DNA of 64,000 nucleotides from Bradyrhizobium barranii subsp. apii (lineage in GTDB: Bacteria; Pseudomonadota; Alphaproteobacteria; Rhizobiales; Xanthobacteraceae): positions 3,966,501-4,030,500 of the forward strand of contig NZ_CP096255.1 in assembly GCF_011516635.5 (NCBI RefSeq), read 5' to 3'. How positions within the stretch are numbered: position 1 is the first letter of the stretch; each line of letters starts with the position of its first letter. Under the pieces are notes generated by a model that saw only the letters and a list, made by a program, of their open reading frames with translations, was not told the origin of the DNA and did not search any database. The position numbers were made by a program, and so were the translations under genes. Below are positions 15,748-23,656 of the stretch, piece by piece.

Positions 15748-16314
15748 ATGGGTGTGGTGGAGATATCGGTACGTGAGGCCCGGCAGAGCTGGTTCCGGCG
15801 TCTCGATCTTGCGTTCTGGGCGATCTGGGCGGCACTGCCGGTGGTGGTGTGGCTCGCCTATCTCCGGAGCACGACCGCCTCCGCCTCGATCGCGGCGAGC
15901 CTTGGGCCCGGCCAGGTGAAATGCGCAGGCCTTGTCGCCAATCCGCTCGAGATGTCGCGCCCGGGACAGCTGTTGTTCTGGACGCTATTTGCGCTTCAGC
16001 TCTCGTTCTTCGCCGTGTTGATCGGCATCCTGCACCGTATGGTGCACCGATTCGCACGCGGCCGGATCTTCGCGTCCGAGACGCTTCAGGGCGTGTGGTG
16101 GATGGGGATCATTCTGGTGATCTGGCCGTTCATCGACCTGATCACCAGCAACGCGGTGGCTTATGCCTTGCACGAGATCGGCGACGTCAAGTTCTTCCTG
16201 CCGTCCTACAACGTCGACATCGGCACGATCGCGGGCGGGATGTTCCTGATGGCGCTGAAATTCGTCATCGAGCACGCCATCCTGCTGCAGTCCGAAAACG
16301 AGCTGACGATCTGA
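15748..16314 (+). CDS. DUF2975 membrane protein
   Basis: A 188-residue integral membrane protein with four hydrophobic helices (about 20-45, 75-98, 112-135 and 155-178). It matches DUF2975 by the layout and by the RFARGRIFASETLQGVWWMG segment between helices 2 and 3. DUF2975 genes are usually followed by a small XRE repressor, as here (11-bp gap), and have been linked to antibiotic or stress responses in Gram-positive bacteria. ATG 15748 follows GCGGAGTGCTTGTAG. Its biochemical role is unknown. Confidence 0.82.
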   Translation: MGVVEISVREARQSWFRRLDLAFWAIWAALPVVVWLAYLRSTTASASIAASLGPGQVKCAGLVANPLEMSRPGQLLFWTLFALQLSFFAVLIGILHRMVHRFARGRIFASETLQGVWWMGIILVIWPFIDLITSNAVAYALHEIGDVKFFLPSYNVDIGTIAGGMFLMALKFVIEHAILLQSENELTI

Positions 16315-16325
16315 GGTGAATGCTT

Positions 16326-16568
16326 GTGCCGATCGTCGTGAACCTCGATGTCATGCTTGCGAAGCGGAAGCGCCGCCTCGGGGACCTCGCCGACGCAATC
16401 GGCATTTCCATCCAGAACCTGTCGGTCCTGAAAACGGGCAAGGCGAGGGCGATGCGCTTCTCGACCCTGGCCGCGATCTGCCGCGAGCTCGATTGTCAGC
16501 CCGGAGACATCCTCGAATATGTCGCAGGCGAGGAGGGCAGCGATGAGGATGCAGGCGAGGGGAGCTGA
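16326..16568 (+). CDS. Small XRE (Cro/C1-type) regulator paired with DUF2975
   Basis: An 80-residue DNA-binding protein of the YozG type that is almost entirely one helix-turn-helix: LAKRKRRLGDLADAIGISIQ, then NLSVLKTGKARAMRFSTLAAICRELDCQPGDILEY in the classic order. I place the start at the GTG 16326 (ribosome site GAGGTG at good spacing, product beginning MPIVVNLDVML) rather than the ATG two codons earlier, which overlaps that ribosome site. It probably represses its own operon and acts with the membrane protein upstream. Confidence 0.82.
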   Translation: MPIVVNLDVMLAKRKRRLGDLADAIGISIQNLSVLKTGKARAMRFSTLAAICRELDCQPGDILEYVAGEEGSDEDAGEGS

Positions 16569-16720
16569 GCTCACACCTGGCGAGCCTTGTCCGCCTTCGT
16601 GCTGCACGCGAGAACCTGAAACACATCCCCCATGTGCAACGGTTGGCCGTTTGCGCGCTCAATTGAATCGAGCTCGCCTGGTGCGAGATCTACCTCGCGG
16701 CCGGCCGGACGACCGATCCG

Positions 16721-17409
16721 TCAGATCGTTGCCATATCCTGCGGCGTCATCGTGAAGGCGAGCCGGTAGCGGCCGATCGTCGGATTGTCCTGCGCGCCCA
16801 GAGTGCCAAGCGCCGCCGGCGAAAGTCGGTCGGCGGCCACCTGCTCGATCGCCTCGGCATCGTAACCCGACAGCAGCATGATCCAGTCGGCGGCGCCGTC
16901 CTTGCCGCGGATCTGCTGCTCGGTGGTGGGCGAGCTGGTGCGGGGCGTGTCGGTCAGGAGGAGGTGCGCGCCCGTCAGTCCCGGCATGTGCGCCAACGTG
17001 CCGAGCGTCTCCGAGAGATGTGCTTGCAACTCCGCCTCGCGCCCGGCCTCCGGCGAAAGCCGGATGGTGGCGAGCGAGGTCGCGACGCCGCCGCCAAAGC
17101 TGGCGGCGACGCGGCACTGGCTGCGGACCATGCCGAGATGGTGCGGCATCATCTTGGTCGACCACGGCGTCGGCGCGTTGAGCCGGTCGAGATATCCCTT
17201 CGACGTGAGCACCTCGTACCGCTCCAGCTCGTACAGCACGAAGAAGCCGTCGGTGTCCGTCGTGCTGGTCCAGCGCGATCCGCGCGGAAGCCGGGAATGC
17301 TCATCCGCTCGGGAAAATGTTCGTGGGAATGCCAGTCGCCGAACTCCGCGCGCTGCTCGTGGCGGACGCTCCACCACATCGCGACGGCGGCCTTGCCAAG
17401 CAGTGACAT
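16721..17409 (-). pseudogene. Hypothetical protein gene split by a frameshift
   Basis: The reading frame starts at ATG 17409 behind the strong site ACAGGGAGGTCAGC and gives MSLLGKAAVAMWWSVRHEQR...ERMSIPGFR. Near 17285-17300 it must change frame to continue as RGSRWTSTTDTDGFFVLYEL and then on to MTPQDMATI, ending at 16721. Both halves read as coding and fit one protein of about 230 residues, so one base was gained or lost there. The halves look like ferredoxin-like (EthD/DABB-type) stress domains, with WHSHEHFPERM near the start, but the family is uncertain. Either a pseudogene or a sequence error. Confidence 0.65.
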
Positions 17410-17963
17410 GCTGACCTCCCTGTTTTCCAGCACTTTGCCTTGACGCCAACGGAGGAAGCAAGTCGTTCACGCTTCCAATCCGACCCCGTACTGTCAGGTG
17501 TGATCTGCTATCCCTTCGCGGCGGAGCCGGCACGTGTGGAGCTTGGCAGTCTTTCGGTGCACACAGTCGATTGGCTGGAGGGAGAGTGGTGCGGGTCTTC
17601 CGCGAGCAACTTGCCGGTGGCGTACGGTGTGCGCTCGATAGCGCGGCATCGCATCGACGCTCTCGGGCCAGCACAGTTAGCCGACACCAAATCGCGGCTG
17701 CGAACGCGCAACTCACCTTGCCTCAGGCGCCTTTCGGGCCTGAATTCGTAAAGTCCGAATTGTTCCGCCGGAGCCCATGAGGCATTAAATCCCGCCAAGC
17801 CTTGCAACTGGCGCCGACGAGGTATACGTTGGTGCTGTTCGTTCAGCCGCTGTGCCTTGTTGAATGCGCCCGCGGGCTCCTTTTCCAGAGACATCGACGA
17901 ATTGAATCTGGTTCTGCGTGAGTGTCACGCGGAATGTGCGCGTATGCGCTTTGGAGAAGAATA
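17410..17963. other. 554-bp region upstream of the cold-shock gene, no gene recognised
   Basis: Frames in this stretch are short or lack ribosome sites and familiar sequence. Its right part is expected to hold the cspA-type promoter and long 5' leader, but I could not fix either element. Confidence 0.4.
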
Positions 17964-18173
17964 ATGACGACAGGTACCGTGAAGTGGTTCAACGGCCAAA
18001 AGGGCTTTGGATTCATTCAGCCCGACGACGGCGGCAACGATGTGTTCGTTCACATCAGCGCAGTCGAGCGGGCTGGTCTCTCAGGTCTCGCCGAGGGCCA
18101 GAAGGTCAACTTCGAGGCCAAGACCGACAAGATGCGAGGCAAGGTCAGCGCAGAGAATCTATCGCTGGCCTAA
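17964..18173 (+). CDS. cspA: CspA-family cold-shock protein
   Basis: A 69-residue single cold-shock domain (OB fold) that binds single-stranded RNA and DNA and melts RNA structure. Both RNA-binding motifs are intact: KGFGFIQ (RNP1-like, residues 13-19) and DVFVHISAV (RNP2-like, about 27-35), following the standard MTTGTVKWFNGQ start. ATG 17964 is chosen over an upstream in-frame start because of the site TTGGAGAAGAATA and because the family begins there. A terminator at 18216-18246 follows. Such genes usually have a regulated 5' leader. Confidence 0.93.
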   Translation: MTTGTVKWFNGQKGFGFIQPDDGGNDVFVHISAVERAGLSGLAEGQKVNFEAKTDKMRGKVSAENLSLA

Positions 18174-18215
18174 GATCCTGCGCCGTTTCACGGATGTACT
18201 GAAACGGCCACGCTG

Positions 18216-18246
18216 CCCGCTCGATCCCAGGGATTGAGCGGGTTTT
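18216..18246 (+). terminator. Rho-independent terminator after the cold-shock gene
   Basis: CCCGCTCGATCCCAGGGATTGAGCGGG can fold into a stem and is followed by TTTT. A second inverted repeat, GCCGTTTCA...TGAAACGGC, lies just before it (18182-18208). Confidence 0.75.
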
Positions 18247-18263
18247 GTCCGTTGCGGGAGTGG

Positions 18264-18512
18264 GTGAAGCATGAGCGGCAGAAGTCGGCTGAACCGTCAC
18301 CCCAAAGTATTGCGCGTACCAACCGTCAGCGTTTGGCTGCCGAGGAGGGAACGCGGGCAATGGCGGACGTCGAGAGACAGGCCGTCGATGTTCGCAAGAA
18401 CATGGCGCGGCTTCGCGAACTGCGCGAAGCCAAGGAAGCGGCTGACGCAACTCTTCAAGCATCGCTGCCGGCACCAACCCTGACGAAGCGCAAGAGAAAG
18501 CTGACGCGATAG
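18264..18512 (+). CDS. Small hypothetical protein, basic and helical
   Basis: An 82-residue frame read from the GTG at 18264 (GCGGGAG ribosome site). The product is rich in Arg, Lys, Glu and Ala, helical throughout (MADVERQAVDVRKNMARLRE), and ends in the basic tail LTKRKRKLTR. No domain is recognised; I believe similar small proteins occur widely in Bradyrhizobium. A shorter product from the internal ATG (MADVERQ, about 50 residues) is possible. It ends 71 bp before the IS701-like element. Confidence 0.55.
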   Translation: MKHERQKSAEPSPQSIARTNRQRLAAEEGTRAMADVERQAVDVRKNMARLRELREAKEAADATLQASLPAPTLTKRKRKLTR

Positions 18513-18583
18513 TCGAATTCAACTGCGTCGACGAAAATCTGGAGAGGGCCGGTCACATGCCAAAGAGTGCGGATCGTGCCTAG

Positions 18584-20105
18584 TCTTACTGCGTCACAAA
18601 CGGTGGTCTGTGAAATGGGCGAACTTGATTGCACAACAAGGACATCTCGACAACGTTCGGACCAGCCCTTGTTCGAGTCGCCGTCGCATCGTCGTGATCG
18701 AATTTGGAATGTGACGTTGGGTCCGTAGCGGCAGAACCGCGGGGTCTGTAATCCGCGGAAACGCGAGCGAGCGGGATCGGCCGGGCGCGCCGAGCGCCTG
18801 AGGGGGGAAACGCCTCCCGCTCGGAGATCAGGAATCCGAAGGCTGCAATGCACATCGTTGCGTGATGATGAAAGCCGCGCCAGCCGCGTCCCTCGAAGTG
18901 GCCAAGCCCGACCTCCTGCTTGAGTTCCTGATAGTCGCGTTCGATGCGCCAGCGCAATTTAGCCGTCTCTACGAGAGTCCGGAATGCCACATCCTCCGGC
19001 AATGTCGAGAGCCAGTATTTGGTAGGCTGGTCCTCGCCTTTCGGCCATTCGATCAGCAACCATTCCTCCAACCGCTGGGTGGTTTGCCAATAATCACGGT
19101 GCGCGGCACGGACCCGCACGCGGGCAAAGCGCGAGCTCAGCTTTTCGTTCGTTCCTTGCCGCCACGTGATGGTGCGCCAAGCTTTGGCCGGCAGGCCGAT
19201 CGCGAGCGCTTTAACGGCGGCCGGCCGACGCTGACGGTTGCGGCGCATCAGTTTCGGGGGACGGCCGCGGCCCGACCATGGCTTCGGCGGCAAGGGACCG
19301 GTGCCGGGCGCCCATACCGTTGTGCTCGACAGAAGACCCGCCACATAGGTCAATCCCAGCGCCGTGATCTCCGTGCGCAGATCGCTGTTGTTGCCATAGC
19401 CCGCGTCCATCAGCACGACACCACGCGGAAGGCCGGTCGCACAGGCCCACCGCAACTGCTCCAGCGCGATCTCCGGCTTGGTCCGGAAGCCGACTTCGGC
19501 AGGAATGCCCACCTTGCGCCGCCGATCGCAATCCTCAGTCCATTCCTTCGGAAGATAAAGGCGGTAGGCAACAGGCAGGCTGGCGTGGTGATTGGCAATC
19601 GATAATGACACCGCCACCTGGCAATTATCCTGCTTGCCGAGCTGCCCGCAATATTGCCGTGCAACTCCAACCGAATGTCGCCCCTGCTTGGGAAATCCGG
19701 TGTCATCGATGATCCAAGCTTCGATCGGGCCCTGGCGTTCGATCGCCGGCAGGACCATCTCTCGTACCTTGCCCAGCACCTTCTCATCCGACCAGGCGCC
19801 GCTGCCGACGAAATGCAGCAGCGATTGATGTTGGGCGGCCGTCCGTTCCGGAGCCGTCATCGCCGCCATTGGCTCCACGCTCTTACGACCGCCACAGGCC
19901 ATGAGGCCGACGCAATAGTCGCGCAGCGGTGCCTTCCGATCAGCATGACCGATGACGCTGGCAAGCCCTTCCAAATACGTCGCAAATCGCATCTCACTGG
20001 TCTTGGTGCCACGCCCGCTCATGTAGCCTCCTCGGCTGATGGTCCATGCTTCAACCATCGCTGATTCCGGCCGGATAAAGCCTGCGGTTTTGTGACTCAG
20101 TCGTA
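18584..20105 (-). mobile_element. Complete IS701-family insertion sequence
   Basis: A 1522-bp element with one full-length transposase gene. Its ends are imperfect 17-bp inverted repeats (13 matches): TCTTACTGCGTCACAAA at 18584-18600 and TTTGTGACTCAGTCGTA at 20089-20105. Immediately outside lies a direct CTAG at 18580-18583 and 20106-20109, which fits the 4-bp YTAR target duplication known for IS701. The element appears intact and may be mobile. It separates the small basic gene at 18264 from the 48-residue frame at 20171; no gene is clearly disrupted. Confidence 0.85.
18586..20022 (-). CDS. IS701-family DDE transposase
   Basis: A 478-residue transposase that starts at 20022 behind CCGAGGAGGCTAC. 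The RNase-H-like catalytic core is visible: AWIIDDTGFPKQGRHSVGVA (first Asp), then VVLMDAGYGNNSDLR (second Asp) and a C-terminal WRIERDYQELKQEVGLGHFEG with the catalytic glutamate in the YREMK-like helix. The stop codon lies inside the terminal repeat. The frame is intact to the end, so the protein is probably active. The leftward frame open beyond 20022 crosses the terminal repeat and is not used. Confidence 0.9.
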   Translation of the reverse strand: MSGRGTKTSEMRFATYLEGLASVIGHADRKAPLRDYCVGLMACGGRKSVEPMAAMTAPERTAAQHQSLLHFVGSGAWSDEKVLGKVREMVLPAIERQGPIEAWIIDDTGFPKQGRHSVGVARQYCGQLGKQDNCQVAVSLSIANHHASLPVAYRLYLPKEWTEDCDRRRKVGIPAEVGFRTKPEIALEQLRWACATGLPRGVVLMDAGYGNNSDLRTEITALGLTYVAGLLSSTTVWAPGTGPLPPKPWSGRGRPPKLMRRNRQRRPAAVKALAIGLPAKAWRTITWRQGTNEKLSSRFARVRVRAAHRDYWQTTQRLEEWLLIEWPKGEDQPTKYWLSTLPEDVAFRTLVETAKLRWRIERDYQELKQEVGLGHFEGRGWRGFHHHATMCIAAFGFLISEREAFPPSGARRARPIPLARVSADYRPRGSAATDPTSHSKFDHDDATATRTRAGPNVVEMSLLCNQVRPFHRPPFVTQ

Positions 20106-20170
20106 CTAGGATCAAGTCGGACAGCGGTGGTACAATCACCTTCTTTCTCGCGCTTGGCGCAGGCCGGCAG

Positions 20171-20317
20171 ATGTGCCGCCTTGCGACCACGTTTCAGACG
20201 CAGAAGCAGGCCTTCAGCTATCTTCAGAAATACCGGACGGAATTCGAGCGCATCGCGCGGAGCCGATTGGCCTCCGGGGAGCTCGAAGACGGGATCGTCG
20301 TGCTTTCGATGCTCTAA
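20171..20317 (+). CDS. 48-residue hypothetical protein beside the IS element
   Basis: The frame MCRLATTFQTQKQAFSYLQK... ends ASGELEDGIVVLSML at 20317. The pattern resembles short conserved Bradyrhizobium proteins of unknown function, but the ribosome site is weak and the open frame extends leftward to the IS boundary, so the 5' end could have been changed by the insertion. The stop codon merges with the start of a palindromic repeat. Confidence 0.4.
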   Translation: MCRLATTFQTQKQAFSYLQKYRTEFERIARSRLASGELEDGIVVLSML

Positions 20318-20435
20318 AGCATGATCCGGACCCGAAGGGCCGCGTTAGCGCAAAGTGCGAAGCGGTTTTCCGAAAAGATCATGCTCAAACAATAACCTAA
20401 AGCGCGTTGACGATTCATTCCGATCTCATCGCGCT
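20316..20435. repeat. Rhizobial palindromic element (AAGCATGATC...GATCATGCT) and adjoining hairpin
   Basis: AAAGCATGATCCGGA at 20316 pairs with AAAAGATCATGCTC near 20375-20388, with the CGAAGCGGTTTTCCG centre known from dispersed rhizobial repeats. A second hairpin, AGCGCGTTGA...TCATCGCGCT, follows at 20401-20435. Confidence 0.75.
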
Positions 20436-20523
20436 TTCGGTCAGGCGTCGATTTCGACGCGACGCGCTCAGCGCCAGCCTCCATCGCGCGGATGCAACAT
20501 CGTGACCCGGCAGGGAACGCGTC

Positions 20524-20706
20524 CTATTCAGAGCGGTCCTTCGGCTCGGCCTCGCGGGCCAGTCGCTCCGCTTTCAGCCGCTCGCGATTCTCGTTGAAGG
20601 AGTGCTGGTCCTTCGCATAGTCATTGATCGGCTTCTGCGTTTTGACAGGCTTGAACGCCTTGTTGGCTTCACGCTTGGCCCGATCCGAGGATTGATCTCT
20701 CAACAT
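20524..20706 (-). CDS. Small hydrophilic hypothetical protein
   Basis: A 60-residue product from ATG 20706 (site CGAGGTCGAA). It is strongly charged, with alternating Arg/Lys and Asp/Glu, beginning MLRDQSSDRAKREANKAFKP and ending AEPKDRSE, and likely disordered or helical. No signal peptide or domain. Comparable small proteins are widespread in Bradyrhizobium, with no known function. Confidence 0.6.
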   Translation of the reverse strand: MLRDQSSDRAKREANKAFKPVKTQKPINDYAKDQHSFNENRERLKAERLAREAEPKDRSE

Positions 20707-21011
20707 TTCGACCTCGTTTTGATCAACAAGCTGTGACAGGACAGGTGCTGGCCGACGCCTCCCACCCGCAAACGCTGTGCGTAGGCTTGCTACCTTTCGG
20801 GGCGAGAAGAAGGCCAATTCTGCAGCGTTGCGCAGATGCTTTTGCGATGTGTTTCAGTCACTCGCCTTGGCGGCTGCGTTGCTCGTACGTCGGGATAGCA
20901 CGCCGGCTTAGACAACAATGGCACGCCGCCGCTTTTGTTCCAAGGACCCTGCGGACTGGCGCCAGGTTTGCGATAGTGCGATTGCCCCGCCGCAATGTCA
21001 GGAGATGTGTA
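20707..21011. other. 305-bp region upstream of bioB, nothing recognised
   Basis: Divergent upstream region of bioB and the 60-residue gene. No operator or riboswitch that I know is recognisable. Confidence 0.4.
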
Positions 21012-21998
21012 ATGCTCGGTGTGAACGACGGGGAGACAATCCCCGCGAAGGAAAGGCCGCAAAGGCCTCAAAGATGGACCGGTGAAGATGCATGGGCGGC
21101 TTACCAGCTTCCCTTCAACGATCTGCTCTTCCGTTCACAATCCGTACATCGGGAGCATTTTGACCCAAATCGCGTGCAGTTGAGCCGGCTGCTGAACATC
21201 AAGACAGGTGGTTGTCCGGAAGACTGCGGTTACTGCAGCCAGTCGTCGCATCATGCGACCGCTCTTGCAGCCTCCAAGTTGATGGAGGTCGGGAAGATCG
21301 TTGCCGAGGCACGCAAGGCAAAAGACAGCGGCGCGACGCGTTATTGCATGGGGGCGGCCTGGCGCAATCCGAAGCCGCGCGACATGGATGCCATTGTCGA
21401 GGTCGTCGGAGCCGTGAAGGAGCTCGGGCTCGAGACCTGCATGACGCTCGGCATGCTCGACCGGGATCAGGCCGACCGGCTGAGTGCTGCCGGGCTTGAT
21501 TACTACAATCACAATATCGATACCTCGGAGCGCTTCTATCCGAGTGTTACCTCCACCCGCACATTCGCCGATCGTCTCGATACGCTGGAGCATGTCCGCG
21601 ATGCCGGCATGAAAGTGTGCTGCGGCGGAATTCTCGGCATGGGTGAGAGCGAACAGGACCGCGTCGACATGCTGGTCACGCTCGCCAACCTTCCGGAAGC
21701 GCCGGAGAGCGTGCCGATCAACATGCTGATCCCGATTCCGGGAACGCCGATGGCGAAGGCGACGCCGATAGGTCCGGTCGAGTTCGTGCGCATTGTCGCG
21801 CTGGCGCGTATCATGATGCCGGCCTCTTTCGTGCGACTCTCGGCGGGGCGGTCGGCGATGAGCGACGAGATGCAGGCGCTGTGCTTCTTTGCCGGCGCAA
21901 ACTCGATCTTTGTCGGCGACACGCTGCTGACGGCGGGCAATCCGCAGGACGAAGCCGATCGAAAGTTGTTCCGCCGGCTCGGACTGGAAGCGCTCTGA
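21012..21998 (+). CDS. bioB: Biotin synthase
   Basis: A 328-residue radical SAM enzyme that inserts sulfur into dethiobiotin, the last step of biotin synthesis. The SAM cluster motif CxxxCxxC is GGCPEDCGYCSQ (C68, C72, C75). Further family landmarks are YCMGAAWRNP, YYNHNIDTSERFY, CCGGILGMGE and the closing ANSIFVGDTLLT. The start at 21012 has the site AGGAGATGTGTA; the frame open upstream is not coding-like. It stands alone, without bioADF or birA in the window, so it may be a stand-alone or second copy. Confidence 0.95.
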   Translation: MLGVNDGETIPAKERPQRPQRWTGEDAWAAYQLPFNDLLFRSQSVHREHFDPNRVQLSRLLNIKTGGCPEDCGYCSQSSHHATALAASKLMEVGKIVAEARKAKDSGATRYCMGAAWRNPKPRDMDAIVEVVGAVKELGLETCMTLGMLDRDQADRLSAAGLDYYNHNIDTSERFYPSVTSTRTFADRLDTLEHVRDAGMKVCCGGILGMGESEQDRVDMLVTLANLPEAPESVPINMLIPIPGTPMAKATPIGPVEFVRIVALARIMMPASFVRLSAGRSAMSDEMQALCFFAGANSIFVGDTLLTAGNPQDEADRKLFRRLGLEAL

Positions 21999-22312
21999 CC
22001 TTTTTGCAAGCCGCTGAGCCTCTTTCCCGATCATGCCCTGGCCGTTAGGTCGTTTGTCCGACGAACAACCCCTCGGCCGCTCTTCGCCGGGCAGGATATT
22101 GGCTTTGTCGGATCATGGCATAATGCCTCTGTTTTGCCCGACGTGTCAAAAGGCATTTCGTGAAATACGAAATCATTTATGACCAACAGGTTAGCTACTG
22201 TGCATGGGGTTGTTTTTCCATTTTTTAGTCACAGCCGCGACCGCACGGTCTTCTGAAGCAAAAAGGGCCGCCCCTTCGGGCGGCCCTTTCGTCTCGTTCA
22301 ACGTGGTGCGGC
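21999..22312. other. Intergenic region between bioB and frc
   Basis: Convergent ends. Contains the frc terminator at 22263-22288 and a stretch (about 22130-22215) that resembles a dispersed Bradyrhizobium intergenic repeat (GCCCGACGTGTCAAA...GCATGGGGTTGTTTTT). No gene seen. Confidence 0.4.
22263..22288 (-). terminator. Rho-independent terminator of the gntR-oxc-frc operon
   Basis: Leftward, AAGGGCCGCCC-gaag-GGGCGGCCCTT is followed by TTTGC, 25 bp past the frc stop. Confidence 0.88.
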
Positions 22313-23590
22313 TTACTCAGCGGCCTGCTTCTGCGGCGGCTCGAGCGCGCCGGACTTGTGGATGTCGGCGACCTGGTGATCGCTGAAGCCGAGCACGCTG
22401 CGCAGGATCTCGTCGGTGTGCTCGCCGAGCAGCGGGGAGCGCTCCACCTCGCTCGGGCTATCCGACAGCTTGATCGGATTGCCGACCGAGATGTACTTGC
22501 CACGGGTCGGGTGATCGACCTCGACCACGGTGCCGGTCGCGCGCAGCGACTGGTCCTCGGCGATCTCCTTCATCGACAGGATCGGGCCGCAGGGGATGTC
22601 GTCCTTGTTGAGGATCTCCATCGCCTCGAACTTGGTCTTGGTCATCGTCCACTGTTCGATGCGGGCGAAGATCTCGTTGAGGCGCGGCAGGCGGACGGCC
22701 GGCTTGGCGTAGTTCGGATCGGTCTTCCAGGTGGGCTCGCCGATCACGTCGCAGATCTTCTCCCAGACCGGGGCCTGGGTGATGAAGTAGATGTAGGCGT
22801 TGGGATCGGTCTCCCAGCCCTTGCACTTCAGGATGCGGCCGGGCTGGCCGCCGCCGGAATCGTTGCCGGCGCGCGGCACGGCGTCGCCGAACGGAATGCC
22901 TTCGCCGAACTGGCTGTATTCCTTGAGCGGACCATGCGCGAGGCGCTGCTGGTCGCGCAGCTTGACGCGGGCGAGGTTGAGCACGCCGTCCTGCATCGCG
23001 GCGGTGACCTTCTGGCCCTTGCCCGAATGTGTGCGCTGATAGAGCGCGGTGACGATGCCGAGCGCCAGGTGCAGGCCGGTGCCGCTGTCGCCGATCTGCG
23101 CGCCGGTGACGAGCGGCAGGCCGTCGCGGAAGCCGGTGGTCGAGGCGGCGCCGCCGGTGCACTGCGCGACGTTCTCATAGACCTTGCAGTCTTCGTAGGG
23201 GCCAGGGCCAAAGCCCTTGATCGAGGCGACGATCATCTTCGGGTTGATCGCCTGGATCTTCTCCCAGGGGAAGCCCATGCGGTCGAGCACGCCGGGGCCG
23301 AAGTTCTCGACCAGCACGTCGCACTTCTTGATCAGCTCGGTGAGGACTTCCTTGCCCTTGGGGTTCTTGGTGTCGAGCGTGATCGAGCGCTTGTTGTGGT
23401 TGAGCATGGTGAAATACAGGCTGTCCACGTTCGGGATGTCCTGCAGCTGGCCGCGGGTAATGTCGCCCACGCCCGGACGTTCCACCTTGATCACGTCGGC
23501 GCCGAACCATGCCAGCAGCTGCGTGCAGGTCGGTCCGGACTGGACGTGGGTGAAGTCAAGAATGCGAACGCCCTTGAGCGCTTTGGTCAT
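22313..23590 (-). CDS. frc: Formyl-CoA:oxalate CoA-transferase
   Basis: A 425-residue family III CoA-transferase that moves CoA from formyl-CoA to oxalate, making oxalyl-CoA for Oxc and releasing formate. It begins MTKALKGVRILDFTHVQSGP as in characterised Frc proteins. The acyl-forming aspartate is D168 in TGAQIGDSGTGLH, equivalent to D169 of the Oxalobacter enzyme. The glycine-rich loop GEGIPFGDAVPRAGNDSGGG (about 227-247) and GDITRGQ are also present. It lies 66 bp after oxc on the same strand and ends in a strong terminator, so it is the last gene of the gntR-oxc-frc unit. Confidence 0.95.
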   Translation of the reverse strand: MTKALKGVRILDFTHVQSGPTCTQLLAWFGADVIKVERPGVGDITRGQLQDIPNVDSLYFTMLNHNKRSITLDTKNPKGKEVLTELIKKCDVLVENFGPGVLDRMGFPWEKIQAINPKMIVASIKGFGPGPYEDCKVYENVAQCTGGAASTTGFRDGLPLVTGAQIGDSGTGLHLALGIVTALYQRTHSGKGQKVTAAMQDGVLNLARVKLRDQQRLAHGPLKEYSQFGEGIPFGDAVPRAGNDSGGGQPGRILKCKGWETDPNAYIYFITQAPVWEKICDVIGEPTWKTDPNYAKPAVRLPRLNEIFARIEQWTMTKTKFEAMEILNKDDIPCGPILSMKEIAEDQSLRATGTVVEVDHPTRGKYISVGNPIKLSDSPSEVERSPLLGEHTDEILRSVLGFSDHQVADIHKSGALEPPQKQAAE

Positions 23591-23656
23591 CGTGTTGCTC
23601 CGTATATTCTGTCTGCCCCCGCAAACCGCAGGGAATTAAGGGTTGAAGGGGAGGAC

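Noticed and set aside
17508..17894. 128-codon minus-strand frame upstream of cspA
   Set aside because: No ribosome site, no familiar motif, and composition unlike neighbouring genes.
20113..20317. Gene interrupted by the IS element
   Set aside because: Joining left and right flanks gives an open frame but no start codon or recognisable protein on the left.
20707..21011. Riboswitch or BirA-type operator before bioB
   Set aside because: No symmetric operator or known riboswitch core could be found in the leader.
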